A stretch of 64,000 nucleotides of DNA from positions 434,001 through 498,000 of the forward strand of contig NW_019028991.1 of NCBI RefSeq assembly GCF_002105155.1, read 5' to 3'. Positions 11,144 through 22,600 of this stretch are shown piece after piece. The first letter of the stretch is position 1, and each line of letters begins with the position of its first letter. Both the position numbers and the translations under genes were made by a program. The stretch comes from Lobosporangium transversale (taxonomy: Eukaryota > Mortierellomycota > Mortierellomycetes > Mortierellales > Mortierellaceae). Under the pieces are notes generated by a model. That model made no database searches. It was given only the letters and a program-made list of their open reading frames with translations, and was not told the origin of the DNA.

Positions 11144-12845
11144 ATGGATGAGGACTTGGGATGTCTTTCAGTTGGAGCCGAGAAGCCGTTTGGCGCAATA
11201 TATAGTGGATACGAGGGCTTGAGCGCTGCTTACCAGCAATTTCCCAAACAAGGTGGGTTTCAGAGTTTATCCATCGACATGTATCCATCAGATCGAGTTA
11301 GCTTAACAGCGATACCATCCCCATCTTCATCAGCGGATCTAAGCGTAGCAGATTTTTCTAACTCTGAAAGCTCCAAGCCTGCTACACCACATGCTCTAAT
11401 ATTGGATGATGGGCAGCAGAATTGTATATCCAGTCAAGAAATAAACAATTCCCTGTCGACACTCAACAGCGTTGTATCTCCTCAGAACTCTCAGTGCTCA
11501 TTAATTTCTGACGTTGACATCATTCAACAAGCGCACATGAACAATACTTTCCAGGAGGCTAGGAAAGTTCAACCATATTTGCAGTCTTTCTTCATGAACA
11601 ACAAAGCCTCGACTGCAGCCAGTGGCGTATCATCAGACACAGGAGATGCGGAGGATCCAGCGATCAAGAGGGCCGAGCAAAACCGAGCTGCACAACGTGC
11701 ATTCCGCCAAAGGAAACAACAGTACATCAGATGGCTTGAGAGCAAAGCCGAGGAGTTGGATGAAGTCTACCGGATCATGGCTCTGGTCAGGGCAGAAAAT
11801 CAACATCTTCGCAAGCTTGCCATTGAAATGGAAATGGGTCTGAATGAGCATAAGGAAGGATGTGCAGGGGCCTCGCCGCGCCCTCCATCTTCCTCTTCTA
11901 GTATCACCGTTGGTGCGCCAGCATATTCCTCCAGTATGATGGGAGGCTTGATAGGGCCAGGTCTCGACCAGTCAATAACCAGAGAAGTTTCGGCGCGTTT
12001 GATGAACCTTTCCACATTCCCGAATTTAGGGCCTAATGGCGAACACGAGAGGGCTGCGGTTAGCAGACCAAAATATCATCCTCGAAATACGAGTGGCGGC
12101 AAGAGTCATCGTACTAAAGGAAACATAGCATATAAGCTGGATCAAATCAAGCAACAGCGGCAACGGGAGGAGCGCAAAGCGCTGATGCAATGCCGCCAAG
12201 CCCTCCAAATCCATGAGCAACAGCATGAGAAGGCGATATATCATCAACAGCAGCAGAACGAAAATTTTGCAGATGCTGTCAATTCAATGACCAATGCCAT
12301 TGAAGGCTTAAACGAGGAAACTGGCGCCAATCCGTCGATATCTTTGGGTATGGTCCCCCCTAATGTGGTTCCAACATCGACCTCGCATCCTTCTGCCACC
12401 ACCAAACCTGTAAGCATCCAGTTACCGCAGCCTCAGAGCACTTTTTTAGGTAAAAGAGGATATTTAGAATTACTAGGGCATGCAATGTTGAGCTGCTAGT
12501 ATATGCATTGCATTAAATATAAAGATATGCCATTGATCCGAATGGGAAACCTTCCACTTTATTATGGCGATATAGATTCGATGACGAATAACGCCAGCTC
12601 CATTACTCCTGTCAGCTGTGCGCTCCCCACTCCTCCTGCACAGTTCTTTTCAATACCCCAGCCAATAATTTACACACAACAGACCTCTCTTCCTAATCAA
12701 GACGACTTGCTAAAGTTACAGAACACGCATGCATCATTTGGAACAGGCGCGCAAGGTACAGTCAGCCACCCAAGAGTCATACCGCCAATAGGCCCTTCGC
12801 ATGGTTTGCATGCCAGCACTATTGAGCAGCGGCCATTTATGTTGC

Positions 12846-12894
<49 letters not shown>

Positions 12895-13273
12895 GCAGCA
12901 GCAGCAGCAACAACATCAGCAACATCAGCAGCAACAACAACAACCGCTACAGCAACGGCAGCTACACTCGATAGGGAACCTTCCACAAATAGTGTCCAGT
13001 TATCAAGGCCTCCAAGGGCCTCCTCTCGGATGGGTATCTTCTAACAGTTCACATCCTTATCATGTACAGAGTACATCCAGTTGCTGGGGTGAGGACGACA
13101 TTCCTGGTTTAGGCCGCGTAAGGCGATCATCAATGCCTACGCTTCGACATTCGTCATTGGATGGTCAGGGACAACGAGGAGTGCAGCAGTCTATTAATGG
13201 ATTCATGCCAGCTCCAACTTTCATAACAGACAGGAGTCATCAGCAGGCAGTACAACATCAACAACAGCAGTAA
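11144..13273 (+). CDS. Yap/AP-1-type bZIP transcription factor with polyGln tract
   Basis: Two exons, 11144-12449 and 12525-13273, give about 684 aa. The 75-nt intron (TTAG|GTAAAA to AAAG|AT) removes an in-frame TAG. The basic region at residues about 173-190 reads KRAEQNRAAQRAFRQRK; N-x2-A-Q-x2-F-R is the Yap/Pap1 signature, and a leucine zipper follows (LESKAEELDEVYRIM and on). Fungal Yap factors act in the nucleus on TTACTAA-like sites, often in stress or metal responses. A second coiled-coil-like basic/Gln segment lies at about 333-390, and a pure Gln run encoded by mixed CAA/CAG at about 542-577. I see no obvious cysteine-rich redox domain, so a stress role is not shown. The gene converges on the SNARE gene with 197 bp between stops; AATAAA lies at about 13460. 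Confidence 0.85.
12450..12524 (+). other. In-frame 75-nt intron of the bZIP gene
   Basis: The donor is TTAG|GTAAAA and the acceptor AAAG|ATATG. The length is a multiple of three, but an in-frame TAG at 12497-12499 means that retention would truncate the protein before the polyGln region. Splicing restores phase 1. The alternative acceptor at 12498 leads quickly to a stop, which favours the acceptor given. Confidence 0.7.
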
Positions 13274-13470
13274 TAACAATAGCGAGAGTAGCATTAGTAT
13301 ATACTTACTTACAGCGCCTCACTGTGTAGAGAGGGTTTTATTATCGTTATCGTTATCATTATTATTATATGATGTATTAAATGTATTTGCTTGATTAGAC
13401 TTGTATCATGTTTCTTAAGAAAGGGTGGAAAGAAAGCAGATAACTATAGCGAAAATTATAATAAAGTTTT

Positions 13471-15384
13471 TCATGTGCTGACGAACGCCAACATGACCAA
13501 AGCACCAACGACACTGACAATCATGATCAAATAGCAGAGCTTCTCTCTGGATTGACGCTGATATTCGCTTGCCTTGAGGACTTCCTGTTGGGCTAATTGG
13601 ATGCGTCCACGTGTCTGCAAGATGTTATCATGCAAATAATCAACATCACTACGTTGTTCGTGAACCAATGTGCCTAGTTCTCTCATCACATCCATCACTT
13701 CACCCATACTCTCTTCAATCTTTCGGATCTCTATCTCTCTCTCTTGAAGAATACTCTCCTGGAAGACGAGCTCACCATCAATCGCTAGGATCTCTCGCAA
13801 GAGCGCTTCTTCCTGCAGAGACAGCTCACGGTCGTGGATCGTATAAGGCGTCACGCCAATACTTCCGTATCCACTCGCGACGTTATGACTAATACGGGCG
13901 CTATCACTGCTGCTACTGCTAATACCATGCCTCGTAGAGGACAGGGATTTATCTAACAAAGCTCCAGCCTCAATCTCCTCTTGCGATAAATCCATGAGAT
14001 CTGACCGACGTTGGCTTAACCGTCGATAGGAGGCACTACCTGAAAGCCGTCTCAATGTTGTTACTTGATGCCGCTCGGCCTCCACAGCTTGTTTCTGAAG
14101 TTCCTGGAACGATCGGCTAGCCAAACTGAGGTCTTTTGTTAACCGCTGGTGTGTTTGTCGTCGGCTCGCCAAGACTTTACGTTGCCAAGATGACAATTCA
14201 CTGGGAGCGACCGTGGGTTGCACTCTGATCCCAACAGTTGATGGAGGACCTGCCATGGGTGGTTGATGGTATCGAGCTAAAATCTTGATCTGGCTATGTG
14301 CAGACTTGACCAGCTCTTGAGTCGAATCCAACCCTGCATGCAGGCTGGATCGCATCTCTATCGTGTCCTTGTGTCGCTGACCTATACATGGGACTAAGCG
14401 CTCCAGCACCGCAATATTGGATGAAATATTGAAGATTTGTTGAGACACGTGGCGAACCAACATATCATAGTCATAGTCCTGGCTTTCAATCGAGGCTAAA
14501 GTGGGGATGGGATAATAGTATGACAAAGATGACGATGTTGATGACGTTGCTGGTTTAGGTGTTTTGGTAGTCGTAATAGTAGTGGGATTGGCGGATGGTA
14601 AGATTGATGACGATGACGATGGAAAAGACTCTATGTTAATGATTGTGTCGCTCGCGTTATTTGTGTTATTGTCGGTGCTGTTACTGTTTTCGTTAATTGA
14701 TGTCTTTTGAGTTGTCCTTAGATTAGCTGGCTCAAGATTATCGACCTTGGTAAACCCTTGATATTGGTTGTTGTTGAGAGAATTTGCAGTTGTAAGCAAG
14801 GAGGCCTGAATTGGACTAGTTGGAGGCGATAGCATCTGTCGTCGGTCCATATCGCTGGGTCTATGGTCTTTCAAAATCCTGTTGTTCGGACGAGTGATCG
14901 ATGTAGCGACAGTGTGTGGCGACCGAGTAATCGCTGTAGTAGCTGTTGGCGTCCTCACTGAAGAGTTATTACTATCACTCCTCGCTGCTATGGCTGCTGA
15001 CGATGTCAAATTTGGCCGAGGAGTATCAAACCTTGTATTATCTTCCAGAAATCGAGAGTGTTGTGTCATAAGATTATTAGACTTTCGTTTAGGCGAAACT
15101 GGGGGTGGATGAAGAGGCTGGGTATGCGGACTCTTAACTGGGAGTTGCTGTGGCGATGCGAAATTTAAACCGATACTGTCACGACTACTTCCACTAGCGA
15201 CGATTGGAAAACCGCTGGGAAGCTTAATGGGTGGTAATACTGAAGAGTGATGCACCTTCATTTTGCTCGATGTCGTAGCTGATGAAGTCGATGTGAAGAT
15301 AGTATCCTTGTCAATATTGCCATAATGATCGCTTGGAGAGACTGGTGGCGTCCGGAGATTGCGTTCAATATCAGCGAAAGACAT
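13471..15384 (-). CDS. Syntaxin-like Qa-SNARE (Pep12/syntaxin-7 type) with long N-terminal insert
   Basis: A single exon of 637 aa. It begins MSFADIE, as endosomal Pep12/syntaxin-7 proteins do. Residues about 15-290 are Ser/Thr/Pro-rich and probably disordered. An Habc-like helical region lies at about 295-470, the SNARE helix at about 541-606 with its zero-layer glutamine in TLVHEQ (about residue 577), and a C-terminal membrane anchor at about 616-637. Tail-anchored Qa-SNAREs drive fusion at endosome or vacuole membranes. Typical family members are about 260-300 aa, so the insertion after the first 15 residues is unusual. The start is supported by the family-like N-terminus. Confidence 0.85.
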   Translation of the reverse strand: MSFADIERNLRTPPVSPSDHYGNIDKDTIFTSTSSATTSSKMKVHHSSVLPPIKLPSGFPIVASGSSRDSIGLNFASPQQLPVKSPHTQPLHPPPVSPKRKSNNLMTQHSRFLEDNTRFDTPRPNLTSSAAIAARSDSNNSSVRTPTATTAITRSPHTVATSITRPNNRILKDHRPSDMDRRQMLSPPTSPIQASLLTTANSLNNNQYQGFTKVDNLEPANLRTTQKTSINENSNSTDNNTNNASDTIINIESFPSSSSSILPSANPTTITTTKTPKPATSSTSSSLSYYYPIPTLASIESQDYDYDMLVRHVSQQIFNISSNIAVLERLVPCIGQRHKDTIEMRSSLHAGLDSTQELVKSAHSQIKILARYHQPPMAGPPSTVGIRVQPTVAPSELSSWQRKVLASRRQTHQRLTKDLSLASRSFQELQKQAVEAERHQVTTLRRLSGSASYRRLSQRRSDLMDLSQEEIEAGALLDKSLSSTRHGISSSSSDSARISHNVASGYGSIGVTPYTIHDRELSLQEEALLREILAIDGELVFQESILQEREIEIRKIEESMGEVMDVMRELGTLVHEQRSDVDYLHDNILQTRGRIQLAQQEVLKASEYQRQSREKLCYLIMIVSVVGALVMLAFVST

Positions 15385-16519
15385 TTATCGACAGGAGAGA
15401 TTTGAATTCTTTTCCAAATAGTGTCAGTCGAATGGAAGATGAGATGAAAAAGAAAAAGGCTGTCTTTGTGGTTTTTATAGTGCTTACCGCTACGTAAATG
15501 GATCGGAGAGCTGGAGCAGAACACAATATGACGGAAGTGAAGGAAAAAAAAAAGACCACGAGAACACCAAAGAGAAGGAATTGAGGAGGAAATGGCTGTC
15601 AAAGAATCTTTGGTCATGACATATGACAGAGGAGCGAATAAAACATCACATAAAGATAGGGGTCAATCAAGGATGATCCTGCATGCTTGTCATAGAAACA
15701 ATGCATGGTTAGTAAACAAGCCCCTAATTCTTTGGTCAGCCATTGCTGACTGTATTTTGCAAAAAAGTTTCTAGGTTTTTCAAGAACGAAGCGCCACCAA
15801 CCTGGCTCCTTTGTTTACATCGAATACGTGCATTGAATTTCTTCTGAGAACGAAGTTCAAAAAGGAAAGTGGTGACACGTAACCGCTAAATACTCATCAA
15901 TAAACTTACAATCGCATGAAAAAGTTGCAAGGATGGAGTATACTAATATATACCATGTCTTCAATGAGAGAAGCAGTTAATCAGTTTCTAACGTTGTTTG
16001 CTAATACAAACCTTCTCTGTATGTCCCTTCTTCTGCCTCAAATAAGTTATCCATTGAGGAAAATGAGCATAGCAAGATTTTGGTGGGCAGTACGAGGGGG
16101 TTTTTGCACACGCAAACAGATGTTGTTATGGCAGGTAGTATTTGAACCAGAGAAGGTCAATGAAGGATAAGAGAATTTGAAACTAATCCTGACGGACTGG
16201 TCCTCACAAATCCACTGGCGCTTCTTTTATTTAACATGATTTTGAGCACTTTACAGGAGTTTGTTGTAGTACCCCAATCTTATACTCTATGAGATCACGG
16301 GTCTTATTACCCCGTTTTGCTCTTCTGTTCTTGGAAAGTGGAATCACTATAAACAAAAAAAAGTTCTTGGAAACGCTTTTACAGGTTCATAAGCAATTAA
16401 AACACAATAACCTAATGGCGAGGGGAGTGGGGATCAATAATGGTTTACAAACGAAGATCGTAGACCCGCCTCCCGTTGCAAAAGTTCTTACACTCCTTTC
16501 CGACATGTATACTTTTTAT

Positions 16520-16520
<1 letters not shown>

Positions 16521-16546
<26 letters not shown>
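16521..16546. repeat. (AT)13 microsatellite
   Basis: Thirteen uninterrupted AT units lie in the gene-free interval between the SNARE gene and the conserved regulator. Confidence 0.95.
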
Positions 16547-16551
<5 letters not shown>

Positions 16552-19026
16552 GCTTATTTTGCTCCATAAATCTTTCCTGAATTCAGGTGCACAATTTTCG
16601 GAAGAACCCTTCCCCTTTTTTTTTCTGTGCACCGTGTATTTATATGCCTTTCTTTTTTCTTGTCCTGGGTATTGGTCAGATAAAATGGGGTACATGTTCA
16701 ATGTAAGTTGGGGTTAGGTTTATAGATGATGCAACTGCTCATCTTTGCTTTGTGAGAAATAACACTGTCATGCAACTCTGGATGCAGCAGATTGAGAGTC
16801 CTTTTTTTTAGGGCCTCCCAAAAGGAAGATCGGACATAGAAGTCCGTCTGATGCGGTTCTGTACTGAAATGATGGAAAAGATGAGCGCCTTTTTGCCACA
16901 TTGAGATCGATAACAGATATGCAGGCAGAAATAGATGAAATAGTGATGATATTCAGAACAAAAAAAAAAAAAGGGGGGGGGACGGAGACCAGGAAGCATT
17001 GCATTGGGGCTCTCTTCGAGTAACGTTGAGAGAACTAGAGAACCGTTATTGTTTTTTTTTTGTGAGCATTTGGTTCAAATGAGCAAATATGAATAAGCAT
17101 GTTTGTTGATGAATCTATCGGATCCATGGCAAAGGGATGTAGTTACAGTTTATCTCGTGAGAGAATACACTTTTGAGTTGAATGGCGTTGCTGAGCAAAG
17201 CATCTGGCACCAAACCTTACTCTTTTTCTGAGCATGTCTCCTCCTTGGTCTGTGTCCTTTCGAGTAGGTTTTGATCTGATGAATCTGTTTAAAGAGCAGG
17301 ATAGATAAATTTGTTCTTTCTTCTTGTTACCTTAGGGGCAAAAGTAGGATAGCATTCGAGACGTCAAAGGCGGAGTAAAAAAAAAAAAAGAAAAAAACGC
17401 TCTTAGCCACCTTTTACTTTTTTACAATATCTTCAAGACTATCAGTGGCATTTAGAGGAATGTGAGGGTAATGATGACAAAAGAAATGTACAGCTTTCAG
17501 TTTTTGTCTCGAGAGCCAATCATACCAGCTTGGGCCCTCCTGGGCCCAATATAATGAACCCAGAAGATTTTGAGTTCCCAAGATTATTAGCCTATCCAAT
17601 TCACTGGAGCTGGTGTCAGCATGGAAATAATTTCTTTGTATTTTTGATACATAAAGAGTTGAGGCAAAGAAGGAAAAAGTAATATTCTTACATTTAAATA
17701 GTGCTACGCCTCCTTTCCTCCCTTATCATTCACATTCCTGGGTGGTCGAATGTGGTTGTTACGAAAAACATCGAGAAACATATTATATATAATTTATACA
17801 ACAATTGCCTAAACTTGCCTTATTTAGCGGAGATCAGGCGCGATTGTGTTGTTTCTGTTTTTTTTATGTTTTGATGACCTGCACATTGTCGGGTAGTGTT
17901 CGGTTGCGTACTTGGGAACTGTACCAATCAAGATTAACTTGCAAAAAATAAAAAATAAAAAAATAGAATTCATCCATGCACCTGTCTAATAAGAGAATGC
18001 AGCGTGGACTCTCCTTGTGCTTTTTCGCAGTAAATTGAAAATTTAAAAAGTTTGGCCTCCCTGTGTGTTCCTATAGGTTGCCACCTCGGCGACAATTCGA
18101 GTGTCGCAGAGAGGGATTGCAAGGAGTTTCACAGAATTAAATGAACGTAATAAGGGAGAGACTGTATCCAATGAGTAAAGGGTGGCGGGGGATGGAGATC
18201 ATGGCGTGTTTTTTTTTGTACTGGGCTTGGTAACAAGGGTTCCGACCAGTTTAATAATTTTATTGCTGACTACATATTTTTTGAGATGTTTGTTTGCTTG
18301 TTCACGAGTGCTCAATTTTTATATTTATTAAACAGAACTGTGTTCTTTCCGCCTCTGTTTGTTGTGCCCTTTAATTCTGTTTTATCGAATGAATACCTTC
18401 GATTCAATTAGTTTGTTTATTTAATTATTTCTTTTCTTTTTTTTCCATTTCCACTTCTTCCCCCAAACCCCTTTCTGCTCATACTTTCTCTTTTTTTCTT
18501 CTCTCACGTCCAAACCTAACCCAAGTCAACCTTCATACACAGAAACACAAACCCTTTTTTTTTTCTTCTTTTTTCCTCTTGTCCATACTCGAATGGATAG
18601 AGATATGACATATTCTCACACGAGGCAGCACTAAGAAGAAAAAGAAAAAGAAAAGCCATTTGCATATTATATACTCGCACTCTTTCGTTTCTTCTTTCAC
18701 ACCCTTATTTTTCTTTTATCTTTTTTTCCTCGAAATCAATCAAGGGGAGGAGGGAGAGAAGAACGTCAAGTTTTGATTGTACACCCTTTTCTTTTCTTTT
18801 TATTCTTCTCCCTTTCTCTCTCTCTCTCTTTCTCTTTTTTTCCCTACTTGCTAACGTTCAGTTTATGACATTCATTTGTTTCTCCTTACTGAGTTTCTTT
18901 CATACTTCGTAATCGGATCTCACCATCACCACGACTATATTTTCATTTATCGATTATTACTTGTGACTCTTTCATCATTGTATTATTCTTCACGATAGCA
19001 TTTATTTTTATTATTGTAATCCAAAG

Positions 19027-19080
19027 GTGAGTTCTATCTCAGTTCTCACTTTGTTCTCTTTCACGTCTTCTCGTCAACAG
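19027..19080 (+). other. Candidate 5'-leader intron (54 nt)
   Basis: CCAAAG|GTGAGT at 19027 and a pyrimidine-rich end CGTCAACAG|G at 19080 make a textbook short intron. It lies 520 bp before the first coding exon of the conserved regulator and follows pyrimidine-rich DNA, so it could sit in that gene's untranslated leader. There is no transcript evidence. Confidence 0.4.
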
Positions 19081-19602
19081 GACTTTGATGTTTGCTTCCT
19101 TTTTTACCCCCTTGCTTATCATCAATGCAATGGTGTCGAATTTTGATCTGCTGGCTAAAAAAAAGACTTTTAAAGCAATGCTAAATCAAAGACATTTCAA
19201 TGTCTGTGTCTTTGATTTCTTTTCTTCTCTCCTTCCTTCTCTCCTCCTCTCTCCTTCCCATCCCTTCATTTTTTTCTTCCTTTTCTCTTTCCAGACTGGG
19301 AAGAAAGCCTTTCATGTGCTATTCCTGGATGTTCCTGACGCTTCTTTTTCTTTTCTTTACATTTTCCCAGCAAAACGTTATTTTGTTGTAGTAAATTAAG
19401 TATTCTCATTCAACTAAATGGGTCTGTAAATATTTATTCTGGATCTCTTTTTTTTTTTTTTTTTTTTGTTTTCATCAACATTCTGCACAGCCCACCTGTT
19501 GTCACCCCATTTCTTGGATAGCTCTCATCTCCACAGCTCGGTAATCCACTAGTTCACTATTTCTTTTAAAGCTCTTCTTGTTCCGTCCAACAATCATCTC
19601 AA

Positions 19603-22600
19603 ATGAATTCACCAGTTGGCAGTTTGAGTTCCCTCTTCACCAGGTAAAATTTGTCATTAATGTCCCTCCAACAAGCAATTTTTTACCTTAATTCACAAAG
19701 ATGAAGATCATTGATATTCAATAGTATTACCATATGATGCATTATATGCATTTGACCTTATGGCGGTGCCTCGGCGAATTACTTCCACTGTATAATAACC
19801 GTTGCATCTCGGCGATTTTTTTTACTTTTTATTTTTATAAAATATTTCAAGTCTTGTGGATTGTTCGCACAATGCAAGGTTGTGTTATTCTCAAGGCTCC
19901 ATATCCGATACCCTCCATCTGCTGCAAGACGCTAAAATAACTGTAGAGCGCCTGGAACGTCTGTTAAATGATAGTGAACGCGAGCAGGCAAGTTAAAAAT
20001 TGCTTTCTGACAACCTTTACCTCCTCCCCTTCTTTTTTTTGTGCTCTCGATCCTCAAAACACGCTACCTTAAGAGTTTATCACCTTAACTATTGTCAATC
20101 GATGCAAGCCAGTCTTAGAGTCTCTCCCTCCATGAGCACTCCTTGCTTCTTTTTTTATAATCTTGTATTTGTACTTTTTTCCACCAGTTGGTTGTTTTCT
20201 CGCTTATAAAAGAAAGCAAGGGACAAGGACCACATTTGGTTGGATTCTGTCAACAATCTCGCCCCTCTCTCTGCATTTTAATGAGCATAGACCAACAAGA
20301 ATAGCACCCGATCTTGCTTTACTTTACCTGATACATTATCGACAAATATATTTATAAATGATATATGCAGAAACACAATTTTTTTGGGCCCCACTCCCTT
20401 AATTTCCTTTCAAATACCCTCTATCTCGACTCTGCAAGGCCTCGGTCGTTGCATTCACTGTTCATTCGGTATTAACATCATTCTACTTGATATTTGTCAT
20501 TCCTGTCCTTTCTCTTCCTTTGTTCCTTCCTCGTTTGTGTCTGTGTTCTGGTTTTTCGTTCTTTTAAACAGCGCTCATCTAGTCACGATGAGCAGCGTCA
20601 AGTGGGGTTTTCTCAAATGCAAACTGGGTGTCAGGAGCGACTAGGTCGCAGAGGAGGAGGAGGAGGAAGAGAGTGGCCAAATGGATCGATAATCCCTCAT
20701 CCTATTCAAACAACGCATTTATCATCCTACAAAAGAGCCTCCTCATCCTTCAAAAGTCCGCGATCTCCGGGACCGTTGTCCTCATCACAAGTAAAGGGTA
20801 ACACAACAATAACAGCTCCTCCATCTGGACCTTTATCTAGACCAGAGTCTAGATCAGGCTCTGAATCAGCATGCAGCCTACCTACGCCCAGAAAAGTATA
20901 TCAATATCCACCAGAAGACTTGAGCGAGCATCCTCATGAGCAACGGGCAGAAGGCATAGGAGCACACCATCAGTTATTGAGCACTGCCACCAGCGTGAAT
21001 GGTGCCATCCATAGCATCAACGTTATTAGTAATGGTCGGCCTTACTTGCATGAGAGTGCCGATGAATACCAGCAACATTCTGCCCCGCCTCCCGGAACTC
21101 CTCATGTATCCATCTCTTCTGACTATGTAGGCCAATTGACTCCATCAATAATTGGTGCGCCTTCATCCGGGCCAACCCAGTCAACGTTCCATCAGGGTCG
21201 CACATCCTTGTCTCAGGGCCAAAGTTACCATTCATCTCATCAATCACCGACTACAGTTGAGCACCCTCTACCACATCATCATCAATATTACCATGAGAAC
21301 TCGCAATATCATAATCCAACTTCATCCCAGTACCCTAATGGCTTCCACGGAAGCACTGCGTCATTATACAATAGTAATCATCGTCACGCATCAGAGCCTC
21401 ATGGACATCATTATCGTCCGCATTCCCCACCATCACCAACTCAATATTATTCTGACCAGCATCATCACAACTATCAAAAATCGCCATACCGATCACAACG
21501 CCCTCGATATCAGCATCATATTCAACATCCTCCTTCGTCACACGACCACTCTTCGCACTATGATCACAATCGACATTCGATCGAGGGGCATCGTCTAGAG
21601 AGTTCGGAGCATCATAGTGACCATCATCAAGGGCAGCCCTCCTCACAGCACCATCATATGACACGCCCATCCCCTCAAGCAGATCCTCGGGCTATTCTGC
21701 CTCCATTTTTGAATACTGACCCACAGGTCCAAGATTATAAAGATAGAGAGATCAGAACATTTGCTTCTTCTGGTGATCTGTCAAGCACTTCTATAGTTGC
21801 CACTTTGACCAATGATACTGCCGCTGTAACTTCTACCACCATTTCAGGAAGGGCTTCTCTGAGAGAATCAAATATTTCTGCATCCTCCACATCTTCTAAA
21901 ACTACGTTAGGAGCAGCTACGACTACTTTCATCGGATCAACGATATCCACATCTACGCGTATCAATACTGGAAGCAGTAATGTTGGCAGTAGTGGTAAAC
22001 GCGAAATCACAGCGACAGGGGGAATGGCGACTTCTACGCAGCGTACTGACAACACAGGCTCACGGACTCAGTTCCATGCACCGCTCGAGCCCGAAGTCGT
22101 GACCAAGTTAGATGATATTTTCTTCAAGTTTTTACAGCGCATTTGCTCTGATTGTAAGATTTTTCATTGCCATGAAAACGGGGGGAGTGTGTTTATTGTT
22201 TCTTTCCGTTTTTTTACCCTACATAAAAAAAAGGGCATACAAACAAAGCTGCAGTTCATGCAGGATGAGAGCAACAATGACAACGATAACAACAAAAAGA
22301 AAGGACATGATATAGTTTTTTCTTGTTTTGCTAACCCTTTTTTTTTTGGAACCCTATTATGCATCTTCTGATTCCTCAATCCCTTTGTTTTCATGCACTA
22401 ATAGTAAATGCTTGCGATTCAAAGGGTGACCACATGTAAGTAATACGATCTTCTTGATTAAGGATGTCGAAGCCGTTCATGATTATTGTTAGTTTTCGTT
22501 AATCAAATATTTTTAAGTTCTAAAGTCTTGAGCTCTCACTTACGCCTTTTTTTTTCTTTAAAAAAAAATATAGTCATCAACCATTAATGGCTAAGAAAAT

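Larger units (their letters stand above)
15385..19602. other. 4.2-kb gene-free region: SNARE promoter and long leader of the next gene
   Basis: No convincing coding exon is seen on either strand. Contents: the SNARE promoter side (15385-15900), an (AT)13 microsatellite at 16521-16546, short A/T/G homopolymers (16960-16980), and a strongly pyrimidine-rich, T-tract-rich stretch from about 18420 to 19300 typical of a fungal promoter/leader. A candidate leader intron lies at 19027-19080. Small ORFs here are Phe/Leu/Ser-rich products of T-rich DNA. Confidence 0.5.

Noticed and set aside
12734-12943. Minus-strand poly-Leu ORF
   Set aside because: It is the antisense of the CAA/CAG polyGln tract in the bZIP gene.
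16289-16717. 142-aa plus-strand ORF
   Set aside because: It includes the (AT)13 microsatellite read as Ile-Tyr repeats and lacks any domain.
19085-19399. 104-aa Phe/Leu/Ser-rich ORF
   Set aside because: It is a product of pyrimidine-rich leader DNA and is not in phase with the downstream gene model.
21152-21598. 148-aa ORF inside regulator exon 3
   Set aside because: It is a shifted-frame shadow of the His/Ser-rich real frame, rich in Ile/His/Thr from CAT/ATC repeats.
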